In this document: positions 55,501 to 64,000 of the stretch, piece after piece
How positions within the stretch are numbered: position 1 is the stretch's first letter
Layout of the letters: each line of letters opens with the position of its first letter
Assembly: GCF_034140825.1 (NCBI RefSeq)
Contig: NC_089036.1
Location: 9,519,001-9,583,000 of the forward strand
Length of the DNA stretch: 64,000 bases
Direction of reading: 5' to 3'
DNA from: Oryza sativa Japonica Group
Taxonomy: Eukaryota > Streptophyta > Magnoliopsida > Poales > Poaceae
Translations under genes and position numbers: made by a program
The notes under the pieces: generated by a model
The model's database searches: none
The model's input: the letters and a program-made list of their open reading frames with translations, nothing else
What the model was told of the DNA's origin: nothing

Positions 55501-58452
55501 CGAGCTCCTGGATGTTCATCAGGAAGCTGCCGTCGCCATCGATGTCGACCACCGCGGCACCGGCGGCGGCCGGCAGGCCGAAGCCCATTGCGCCTAGCCT
55601 GGCGGATGAGAGCCACTGCCTGGGTCTCCTGTAGGTCTAGTACTATGTCGCCCACATCTGGTGCTGCCCGACGCCCGGCTGGAGCGGCTGCAGGCGACGG
55701 CTAGGGGCGCCGGTGGTGGGCTGCGTCGGGGCGGCGAGGCGGCGACCGGCGTCGAGGCGGCGCCTGGCGACTTGGCGAGATGGTGATTTTTTTCGATCTG
55801 GGTGTGGTGTGGCGCAATGAGGGGAGGCGGAGGGGGGGAGAGAACGGCGATTTAGGGTTAGGGGAGAAAATCGCGTCAAATTTTTTTTGGCCGAAATATT
55901 TGACCAGAGCTCACTTACAATCGGGACCCACCGAAACGCCCGAAATTTCCGAAATTTCGGTTCCAAAATTTCCAACGCCGCTTCGGCATAATACTGCTTT
56001 GTTTTATCCAACTACCTTTTCTAGTTGTGATGATTGATTAGTCCATTATTAATATTTTAACTACGATGAATCAGGATACCAAATTCATTGTGGTTGTTGC
56101 TTATTTTCATTTGCTGAATTCCAACCTTTAGTGTCTTTATAAGTTCCAAAATTTGTTTAAATTTGCAAGATGGTATGATGGACCACTATTAAAGGTCACC
56201 TGCATGGGTGTATAACTTCACCCTATATATTGTTATTCATGTTGAGTTTGTTTATATTTCTGTCAAAAGATGTCTTTTTATATCTTACTAAGCAATGTAT
56301 TCACATCATATCATAAATTTACCATATGAATGCTTTTCAGGTTACATACTACTTTAGAAAGCCATGTATAAATGACATAGTAATCTTCAAAAGTCCACCA
56401 GTGCTGCAGGTACTTGCATATTAGCTAAAAGTGTGGTGTTTTGGGAATTTGGATGATGTTTGCTGTTTTTCTTGATATCACTGTGAATGTTTCTGTTCAG
56501 GAGGTCGGTTATACTGACAATGATGTTTTCATCAAACGAATTGTTGCCAGGGAGGGAGATGTTGTTGAGGTTGCTTTCAAACTGAGAAACTTCTTTTTCA
56601 TGTGTATAACTATATCTTGTAATCTTCACTTAATTAGTTTCTTTTTCTGTCTATGAATTCCTTCCTGCAGTCTTTGTGTGTGTTAATTTCAACACCATGA
56701 AATTCTTTGAAATTTTTTAGGTAGTCCAAGGAGTGTACTAAAATTGGGAAACGTTTACTCCATACTGTTTAAGCATTGGAGAAATCATTATGTCTATTAT
56801 GTGATCACAAAATAGATTTGTGATCTTTCCATCTTCCTGTGCTCACTTTGTGCCATGAGCTGCTTCATGGTCTCTTCCACATGGCATGATACTCCACGTC
56901 AGCTGCACCAGGCTCAAAGGCAAGGCCCGCTATGGCAACTCCTCAGCCACATGGCAGTTCTACTTTGGGGATGGTGGCGTCAGTCTTGCAGGAACGGCAT
57001 TGATGTTTGAGATGCTGAGTGTGGATGTGAATGCTGGAACAGTCTCACTCCCACTTGCAGTGGCTAGGGCGGTGATGCTGTCACTGATGATGAGTCTTGA
57101 TATCTTGTTCTTGTATGTTAGCCTACAATGAGTCTGAGGTCTTATATTCTTCTATGTTAGCCTCCTCGCTGCCACTTTCTGCCCTCTTCTCCTGCATTGT
57201 TGTTCTTCAGCACTGTTCTTCCAGATCAGTTGTTTTGAGCTAGAATTTGCGACAGGATGACATGTCTCATGGAACTTTAGTACTTGTGAAGTATAACATA
57301 AGCAATAGAAAAATCCTTACCCTATGAATTGTTTGGAGTGACCTACTTACTGTGCTCAAGTATTAATTTAGGTTCTTTCTTTCTTTCTTTCTTTTGAAAC
57401 ACTGTGACATCCTCAAACAACAAAATACTTAATTTTCTTTTCATCTTATTGCAGGTTCATAAAGGAAAACTAGTTGTCAATGGTGAAGTTAGAAATGAAG
57501 AGTTCATTCTTGAGCCACCTTCTTATGACATGAACCCAGTGGTAAGATATTACTGAGCCACCCATGAATGATACATGAGCTCAATAATGTAACAACCAAC
57601 CAAATATAGTTTGAACCACATTCCCCAGTTAAGGCTGATGAGCAATAAGAGGATTAAGAAAACACAAATGGTTTATTAGTTTTGATTCACTGACACTACA
57701 TATGTGGATGTGTCAGTGGAATGAATGGAGACATTTGAAGAAACAATCTTGATTAGATCCCTTACTGTTACTGATTTTTAAATACTTTATCTGCATTAAT
57801 AATCAGACGTATATCATGACGAATTACATATAAAAACTTGCATTTTGCGTGTGGTATACCTCCAAGTAAGCTGAAGACATAAAATTTCTATAGAATCTAT
57901 TGAATAGTGCTCACTAGCCACACCTAGGTGGATATAGATATGGTTACCACTATTTATAGATACATTATTGTGTATGGTTTCTTGTGTTGTGTGCTGTGTG
58001 CATATTCTGTACATATGCATGAACATGAAGTTGTCAACAACACTTCATACTTGATTTATGTTTCAATCCTTGTAGAAGAAAAATGAACATGATTCTTTTC
58101 TGGGTTATATTTTTGTGTTTGTTGATACTATGTTTTTCATGACAGCAAGTACCTGAGAACTCAGTTTTTGTAATGGGAGATAACCGAAACAACAGTTATG
58201 ATTCACATGTGTGGTAATACTCTCTGCTGATTTTCCCATGTTACTTACTATTAACTTGTTTTGTATCTTAATTGAATTGGCCTGTACAATACTGCTATTA
58301 TTTTCCTCAGGGGCCCTCTTCCTTCTAAGAACATATTGGGGAGATCCATTTTCCGGTATTGGCCTCCTGGCCGAATAGGGAGCACTACTACTGATTGCCT
58401 CATCCCTGAGACAAATCCAAGCTCGCTTATTGATGTCAAACTGGCAAAGTAG
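52530..58452 (+). CDS. PLSP1: Plastid type I signal peptidase (thylakoid processing peptidase, PLSP1-like)
   Basis: Six exons, 52530-52991, 56341-56409, 56501-56569, 57455-57541, 58146-58213 and 58311-58452, give 298 residues. The Ser/Pro/Arg-rich leader is a plastid transit peptide, followed by a Gly-rich and then acidic linker. A single membrane helix (about 112-128, [15 protein letters not shown]) comes next. The S26 catalytic domain has box [10 protein letters not shown] with nucleophile Ser139 and box [13 protein letters not shown] with general-base Lys189. Box E is [16 protein letters not shown], and the domain ends at [11 protein letters not shown]. All catalytic elements are intact. 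The enzyme removes thylakoid-transfer signals from lumenal proteins and, in Arabidopsis, also processes Toc75. Intron 1 is 3.3 kb and holds a minisatellite and a captured gene fragment. The start ATG is in a gccATGTCC context. Confidence 0.95.
53888..54981. repeat. Repeat element in intron 1 of the signal peptidase gene
   Basis: The segment opens with a GC palindrome-like block (acggtggcccgcgcagattg then cgcgg) and closes with ctttaataatataatagatg. Similar block-and-tail repeats are common in grasses, but I cannot assign this one to a superfamily. It encloses the minisatellite at 54060-54900. Confidence 0.5.
54060..54900 (+). repeat. Minisatellite, about 11 copies of a 72-76 bp unit
   Basis: The units contain tttctatatggactct, tactctacttttaatattcc and aatttcagttatttc. 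The anchor ggactct (or variant) recurs near 54137, 54207, 54283, 54356, 54430, 54499, 54575, 54651, 54727, 54802 and 54880. The central copies (54480-54720) are the most alike, suggesting recent local amplification. Confidence 0.9.
55030..55985. mobile_element. Possible gene-carrying transposon around the ALS fragment
   Basis: Sequences rich in cgaaatttc/gaaatttcgg motifs lie at 55062-55105 and 55930-55975, on either side of the ALS fragment. Between them is a GC-rich leader-like stretch (55690-55880). The layout suggests a DNA element that picked up a piece of the ALS gene, but exact termini are not resolved. Confidence 0.45.
55441..55690 (-). pseudogene. Captured fragment of acetolactate synthase (ALS/AHAS), antisense in an intron
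   Basis: The minus strand encodes GVGQHQMWA (55675-55649), [19 protein letters not shown] and then [20 protein letters not shown] and [20 protein letters not shown] ending LNNQLG. This is the thiamine-diphosphate-binding core of plant ALS. Relative to true ALS, several residues are missing after AAAGA, the YY-containing stretch after QMWA is disrupted, and the match stops at the equivalent of NNQHLG. Only about 75 of some 640 residues remain. It cannot be functional. It is flanked on both sides by ccgaaatttc-rich sequence. Confidence 0.85.
56860..57135. other. GC-richer block inside intron 3 of the signal peptidase gene
   Basis: A 270-bp segment differs in composition from its AT-rich intron and contains an 81-residue plus frame without known motifs. 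It may be a small insertion. Confidence 0.35.
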
Positions 58453-60040
58453 AAGTTCAGGCATTGATTATTGCAGTGTGAAGTTTGCGCTTCATGTAAG
58501 CTCCTATTCTTTAATATTCCCTCTCTCCTGGAAATTCGGAGGAATATTTGACAGCAGGCCACGTAGAAATTAGAAAGGAGAACACATTTGGTTCTCCTTG
58601 ATGTCACAAAGAATGCTAGCAACTAGCATGAGCATAGAAACCATTTTGTTTCAAGGTTTCTGCGACTCTCGCTCTTTGTTGTATATTAAGACTGTAAGGA
58701 TGTTGCCTTAGTGATTCGCATCAAATGATTCTTCTTGTACATCACGTTTTGTAGCACCACGTGTGTATCATCCTCATACAGTGCTTGACAAAAGATGTGT
58801 AACGCGTTGAGCCGGCAGTTCACTTCATTGCCTTACATGTTGCTAATGCTGACAGATTCTTCAGAATTCAAGTTACTGCCATCCTTTTGGTCTGTATGAA
58901 CAATTGCTCCCCCGTGTCGGTGTACTCATGGATGGCATATAAATATTTAGGTTTAAAGAAGTGGATTGAAAAATATATATTGGTTATCAACAATACAATT
59001 TCCCAAACTATATATGATGATTCTATGAGCAGGGATCCTGCATATTTTTCAGACGGGAGAAATCTGAAATCTGTGCAACCTATATATATATCAATCCATC
59101 CACGCGGCACGTCCCTTCAATATCAACACGGTGGCGTGCACAATACACAGTCGCACAGAAGAATAACAAACAAATTGGTGGGTGTTAGTTTCCCTCTACT
59201 GACTGAAATCGCTTGCTTGCTTTAGTTTAGTCGCGTTGGCATGGAAGTAAAACCCATATTTAGTCAGATTAGATTCCCTCCTCACGCAGCAATTGGCAAA
59301 TGCTTGGTTGGTTCGCAAACGCACTACTAAGAGTGAATAAACAGTCACTGCAACATGGCCCAGCAGCAAATTAAGCAGGATAAGGCCATCATTTCGATCC
59401 AAACCGGCCAACCAAGCAAGAAAACCAGCAACACGTCTCGATGTCATCACATGTACATGATCTCCAGCGATATAGAGCGCGCGCGGCGACGAGTCACGAC
59501 TGCAATTTGCGACGCAAGAAACCTCCTCCCTTTAGATCGCGGCAACACATACGTTATCTCTGACAAACAACCGTGAAAAGAATAATGGCCGTTTCGGTAG
59601 ATCGATCTCCAATTGACGATCGAATTGGGAAGAAGCACCTCTAACCTTACTGCTCCCTCTGATGTGGTGTTCACTGATATATAGACTCACAAGCTATGGA
59701 ACCGATATGCCAACCACTCAAAAACAGAGAAAAGTAAATTAGAGATTCATGAGCTGTGAAAAATAATTAAGGGCCGTTTTCTAGCTGTCCTATTCATGGA
59801 TATGATCAATTGGTAAGTGCCTGCAGGCACCTAGCCAGAGACTATCCCGCCGTATTATTTCGACCAAATTCTCCAAGCAAACATGGGAAGATAGATACGT
59901 ACTCCTACGCGTGTGCCGTGGCCGTACGTACGTGTGCCTGCATCTTCACCGCAAGTCATGCACATGCGCATGTGCTTCATCCTAGCCTACGTTGCTGTTC
60001 CCGCTCGCCACACACTTTCGCCTTTCTGACTTACACGCGC
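58453..60040. other. Spacer between the signal peptidase and expansin genes
   Basis: This holds the 3' UTR of the peptidase gene, then spacer without repeats or coding frames that I can support. Confidence 0.5.
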
Positions 60041-60050
60041 GTATATATAC
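60041..60050 (+). promoter_or_regulatory. TATA box of the expansin gene
   Basis: gtatatatac lies 120 bp before the ATG in an otherwise GC-rich stretch, so transcription probably starts near 60070. Confidence 0.6.
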
Positions 60051-60168
60051 ACGCAGCACGTCTGCACCGGCCGTTTCACCATTCCTCGAACACCATCATC
60101 CACAAACACACAAGTACATCTCGATCGAAGCTAGCTAGACTAGAGCACGCACACGTACGATCTCGTCC

Positions 60169-61397
60169 ATGGCGGGCGTCGCTCGCATGCTCGCGGCCGT
60201 GGTCTGCGCGATCATGCCGGCGGCGGCGATGGCGGCCGGCGGCGTGGGCGCGCTGGAGCCGAGCGGGTGGGTGAGGGCGCACGCGACGTTCTACGGCGGC
60301 GCGGACGCGTCGGGAACCATGGGCGGGGCGTGCGGGTACGGCAACCTGTACGCGCAGGGGTACGGCACGAGGACGGCGGCGCTCAGCACGGCGCTGTTCA
60401 ACGACGGCCTCGCCTGCGGGCAGTGCTACAAGCTCGTCTGCGACCGCAAGACGGACCGGACGTGGTGCAAGCCGGGCGTCTCCGTCACCATCACCGCCAC
60501 CAACTTCTGCCCGCCCAACTGGGACCTCCCCAGCGACAGCGGCGGCTGGTGCAACCCGCCGCGCCCCCACTTCGACATGGCCCAGCCCGCCTGGGAGAAG
60601 ATCGGCATCTACCGCGGCGGCATCATCCCCGTCATCTACCAAAGGTAAACAACACAATCACATATGTCTAGTGGTCGTTGCAGTGACCTGAATAGCACTC
60701 TAAGGTTCTAAGTTCAGATCTTCATAGGAGTGAATTTCAGATTATGTTGTTTGAGGGACTGAGTTTCCGATTCAAGACGATTTGAGAGGCTGGATAAAAA
60801 ATACCATTCTCTAAAAAAAAATTATCACCTTCGACATCGCAACATCGATCAAGCATTGATGATTGATTCTACTGGGTGGCGGAGTCAAAAAAAAAAACAT
60901 TCACATATAAGGCTGAGCTAATGAAAGTTCAAATATTTTCACAACCACATAGTATTTTTTAAGATTATAATGAGAGCTATGGATCTAGGCATTAGGCTCG
61001 AGTCCTGGCTGCCCCATGCCTGATGCGGCCTCAAATTTGTACTACCACCGTAAAAATCACTTTATTTTTGATGTTTTTGTGTAGGGTTCCTTGCATGAAG
61101 AAGGGCGGGGTGCGGTTCACCATCAACGGGCACGACTACTTCCAGCTGGTGCTGCTGACCAACGTCGGGGCGGCCGGCTCGATCAAGGCCATGGACGTGA
61201 AGGGCTCCAAGTCGCCGGACTGGATGGCCATGGCGCACAACTGGGGCGCCCAGTGGCACTCGCTGGCCTACCTCACCGGCCAGGGCCTCTCCTTCCGGGT
61301 CACCATCACCGATGGCCAGACGCTCGTCTTCCCCAACGTCGTTCGCCCCGGATGGAGGTTCGGCCAAACGTTCGCGAGCAACATACAGTTCAAGTGA
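60169..61397 (+). CDS. EXPA13: Alpha-expansin, cell-wall loosening protein
   Basis: Two exons, 60169-60644 and 61085-61397, give 262 residues. A signal peptide ([20 protein letters not shown], cut near residue 27) leads to the GH45-like domain: [40 protein letters not shown], the alpha-expansin insertion [11 protein letters not shown], and HFD at 134-136. The C-terminal carbohydrate-binding domain carries conserved Trp residues ([15 protein letters not shown]) and ends [19 protein letters not shown]. Expansins loosen wall polymers at acid pH without hydrolysis. The single 440-bp intron splits an Arg codon, a position used in many EXPA genes. The symbol is tentative: it rests on my recollection that OsEXPA13 lies close to RISBZ3 on rice chromosome 2. 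Other EXPA genes sit nearby there. Confidence 0.93.
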
Positions 61398-62815
61398 GCC
61401 ACCTGATCGATCGAAGCTTCTATATAGGCGCAGCTAGCATCGTCGTGCATATGCGTGAAGGATTTAATTTGGCGTCCAAACTTTATATATACTTCTTTTC
61501 CAAAATGATCGATCACTCTCTCAATTTGGATGCTGATGGGGGTTGATTTACTATGGTATTGTGTAATTAATTACCAGCCTGAAACCAACATTTTCATTGG
61601 GCTTTTGTATGTATGTGCGATGTACATAAAGAGTTCGATCTAAATGATTCTTATGGAAGTATGATTATCACGCGATTTGAGTAAACTCCAAATTTGGTGT
61701 TTAGTTGAGTAGACCATAAGTTGGATTCCCTTGAGGAGATAATTACAAGGTTCTTAATTAGTGTGTTAAATTTGTAACACCTTCTGGTATATAGCTATTT
61801 TGGTTCAAAATCCGTAAAAAGATCTCAGATAATAAAATTGTCGAACGATCAACTTGTTGGAAAGTTTTTGTAGGCAGTGGCGAGTTACATTGGGGTCCAG
61901 TAGATCGTGTATAGTAGTTGTGCTTGCTTGTTAATACTACCTCCGTCTAAAAAAATAAATAAATCAAATTTAACTTACGAATATGGACTGATGCTTATTG
62001 AGATTCACAGCGAAAGAAATCAATTTTAACTTATGGATATGTTACAACCGTGCGCGTAAGTAAGGTCGATCTACACGCGATGACTATACTTTGTTTAAGA
62101 TATTCGCAACGGGAAATATAATCTTGAAGCTAGCTACCTTGTGCGAAAGATTATTAGTCAAAACGGTGAAGTACATTTGTGGGTTTCCAGCGTCAATGCA
62201 CCTAGCTAGAGGCAGCTATATGTATATAGCTTGAACAGTAAGCGTTAGACTCTGCAGCTAATTCAAGCAATGGCGTTGAGAATTCGTTCCCCACAACATC
62301 CCTCACATGCATATGAAGCTACTACGTACTTGGGATTTCGTACTAACGGTTCAGTTTTCTCTCGTTGACCTTCCTGGCGTACAAAATTTGTCCTCGCTTT
62401 GCGTCAATATAATCCGCCTCGACGAATGCAAGACGAGAAGCCCACGTCCGTGCGCGCTGTCAGCCCAGCCCAATTTGCCTTATCCCTTTTCCTCTTCTTG
62501 CCGGCCCAGTCCACTTCCTCTTCCGTTGAAAAACGAGATTTGAAGGAAGAGACGTCTCTCTATTGTGTTGAGGATTGAACATGGGACTTTAGTATTACTA
62601 CTACACTATAAAGTGTATCTGGCTTCGTCTTCCATTTGTCTTATCGCGATAACCGAATTGAGCTAGATCGAGCGTAGGCGATCGAGGTGCCCGGTTCCGG
62701 CAAACGATCAAGCTTGGGGACCAACATGATGGATGGGAGTTGGGTAACGAGAAGACTCGCTGTCGCCGATACTGAAACCCGCTACGGCGGCGCCACCGTG
62801 CGTCGTCGACTTGGC
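61398..62815. other. 3' UTR and spacer after the expansin gene
   Basis: A lone Stowaway-like terminus (actacctccgtctaaaaaaa, near 61939) has no partner. No gene is seen. Confidence 0.45.
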
Positions 62816-63164
62816 TAATTGCAACATCCACAAGAAGCAACCTGTCACAACAAGTACTACAAGTCTCTACCTGATGAGCCCGGCAAGGTGCACCGCTGCA
62901 GCTACCTCCTGGTGCTCCGCGCGCGCGGCGAGCTGCTGCTGTCCAGCGTCCTACAAGCTACAGGACGCCGGCTGCACCGGCCACGAGCGCCCCTCTCGGT
63001 GTCGGTGCACGTACGCTTTCCATTGCGACACAGCCTTGCACGCGCTCGATCACGATCCGGACGACGACGAGGCGCCGCCGCCGAGCATGCATGGGAGAGA
63101 GGAGAGACGACATGCTCGGTGACCACGTCCTCTTCCTGGGTTACCCGTGCAGCTTCTAACTAAA

Positions 63165-63690
63165 CGTTAGGCAATAAACGATAAAAGAATAATAGATCAA
63201 TCATAAAAGACACAAGATTTAACGTGGAAAACCCTTCCAAAGCAGGAGAGAAAAAACCACGAGCGCCAGCCAACAAAATATCTTCACTATATCGGGGTGA
63301 GATTACAACACCGAACGACGGCTTAAAAGAGGTATATATATGATGGTGGAACCCTAAAAGGGATGACGATCCGCTTCGCTCTGGCTCAAGCCTCCGGCGA
63401 CAGGCCTCCGCTGCGCTCCAGCAGAAGCTAGCCTTTATTATGTGTAAATGAATTTGGACCACAACTCAACAGCTTCGCCGCGGACGCCGTGCGGTTTGGC
63501 TGGGACGCGCGCCCAACGGCAGCGTTGACTTCGTTGTTAGGTCGGAGTTAGTGTAGGAAGAAATAGAAGGGGTTTAAATAAACTAGATAAACTACTTCCC
63601 CTTCCCATTTACATATAGTAAAAGATTTTAGTAGGGGCTTCATGAGAGCTCTCATGGTCCTCGCCCCAGTATTAGAGGCTCGAGACCCTG
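63165..63690. mobile_element. LTR-element remnant inside the DUF295-type gene (fossil)
   Basis: The segment contains aagatttaacgtggaaaacc, a stretch typical of grass Copia-type LTRs, and interrupts the DUF295 match. It looks like a broken or solitary LTR. Its ends are not resolved, and I cannot estimate an age. Confidence 0.4.
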
Positions 63691-63868
63691 CCACATTCAT
63701 GCTAGATCCGCCCTTGGGTCAGACCGTCGGAGCCTTGCCGTGTGTATAGGTACAACTTCACGTGGATGCATGGCGGCAGTGGCGGCACGTGACACTGGTG
63801 GACATGCTGCCCGCCGAATGGAACGACAAGAGATGCACGTGGTTCTTTGCTGAGCCCGACATTAATGC

Positions 63869-63917
63869 GAAGAAGAAGAAGAAGAAGAAGAAGAAGAAGA
63901 AGAAGAAGAAGAAGAAG
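63869..63917 (+). repeat. (GAA)n microsatellite
   Basis: About 16 GAA units directly follow the last DUF295-like residues. In that frame they would encode a lysine run. Confidence 0.95.
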
Positions 63918-64000
63918 CTCCAGCAAGCCGGCAACGCCGAGACCTGTGGATCTACGTTGTCGATCTATCCCCGAAGGTGGATACGAAAAGCACAAAATAA

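Larger units (their letters stand above)
62816..63990 (+). pseudogene. Broken DUF295-type (F-box associated) gene
   Basis: The plus strand has DUF295-like pieces in order: KYYKSLPDEPGKVHRCSYLL and VLRARGELLLSSV (62846-62950), GDHVLFLGYPCSF (about 63119-63158), and after an interruption VYRYNFHVD with MLPAEWNDKRCTWFFAEPDI (about 63742-63865). Pieces lie in different frames. About 540 bp of unrelated sequence separates the second and third. A GAA repeat follows the last match. DUF295 proteins are a large, fast-turning-over grass family of unknown function. The identification is from remembered family patterns. The gene runs towards, and perhaps past, the window edge. Confidence 0.55.

Noticed and set aside
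56886-57131. 81-residue plus frame in intron 3 of the signal peptidase gene
   Set aside because: No domain; splicing between the flanking exons is in frame without it.
60076-60657. 193-residue minus-strand and 134-residue plus-strand frames over the expansin exon
   Set aside because: Shadows of codon bias at third positions; the expansin frame explains the sequence fully.
1-64000. CRISPR arrays, tRNA or rRNA genes, prokaryotic operons
   Set aside because: I looked for regularly spaced short repeats, cloverleaf-forming sequence with A and B boxes, and rRNA cores and found none; the only regular arrays are simple repeats and one minisatellite.

Overview
The window is plant nuclear DNA, almost certainly rice (Oryza sativa) or a very close relative. 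The genes have many GT-AG introns, first exons are strongly GC-rich, introns and spacers are AT-rich, and spacers hold Stowaway-type MITEs, Mutator-like elements and an LTR retroelement. The 298-residue bZIP gene matches what I recall of rice RISBZ3/OsbZIP20. Together with a phosphoribosylanthranilate isomerase gene and an alpha-expansin gene, this suggests the short arm of rice chromosome 2. That placement is from memory, not from a search.

Layout. The 3' part of an unrecognised gene (270-2122, +) is followed by an intronless LEA_2/NHL membrane protein (3316-3921, +), a reticulon-like ER protein (6004-8200, +), plastid PAI of tryptophan synthesis (11078-13222, +), U1 snRNP protein C (17979-14449, -), a mitochondrial-type PPR protein sharing its upstream region with U1C (18331-20840, +), an ankyrin plus CbxX/CfxQ-type AAA ATPase (26376-22861, -), a TilS-like tRNA(Ile)-lysidine synthetase-domain protein (31870-39416, +), the bZIP factor (46517-43837, -), a plastid type I signal peptidase (52530-58452, +), an alpha-expansin (60169-61397, +), and a broken DUF295-type gene at the right edge.

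The gene-poor stretches are 8.2-11 kb, 26.4-31.8 kb, 39.6-43.8 kb, 46.6-52.5 kb and the last 2.5 kb. They hold an inverted pair of related MITEs, a 300-bp tandem duplication, two members of one Mutator-like family, an LTR element with a long open frame carrying PWPPP repeats, and a decayed direct duplicate of the bZIP gene. Two introns carry notable cargo. Intron 10 of the TilS-like gene has a fold-back whose arms are both pieces of a PIF/Harbinger transposase. Intron 1 of the signal peptidase gene has an 11-copy minisatellite and an antisense fragment of acetolactate synthase.

The genes do not form a pathway. They are ordinary neighbours, several of them plastid or mitochondrial (PAI, PPR, TilS-like, signal peptidase). 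The order AAA/ankyrin, TilS-like, signal peptidase appears to match Arabidopsis At3g24530, At3g24560 (RSY3) and At3g24590 (PLSP1). If confirmed, this is a very old block of conserved gene order. I found no CRISPR, tRNA or rRNA genes and nothing prokaryotic. The nearest thing to an undescribed system is the LTR element's PWPPP open frame.
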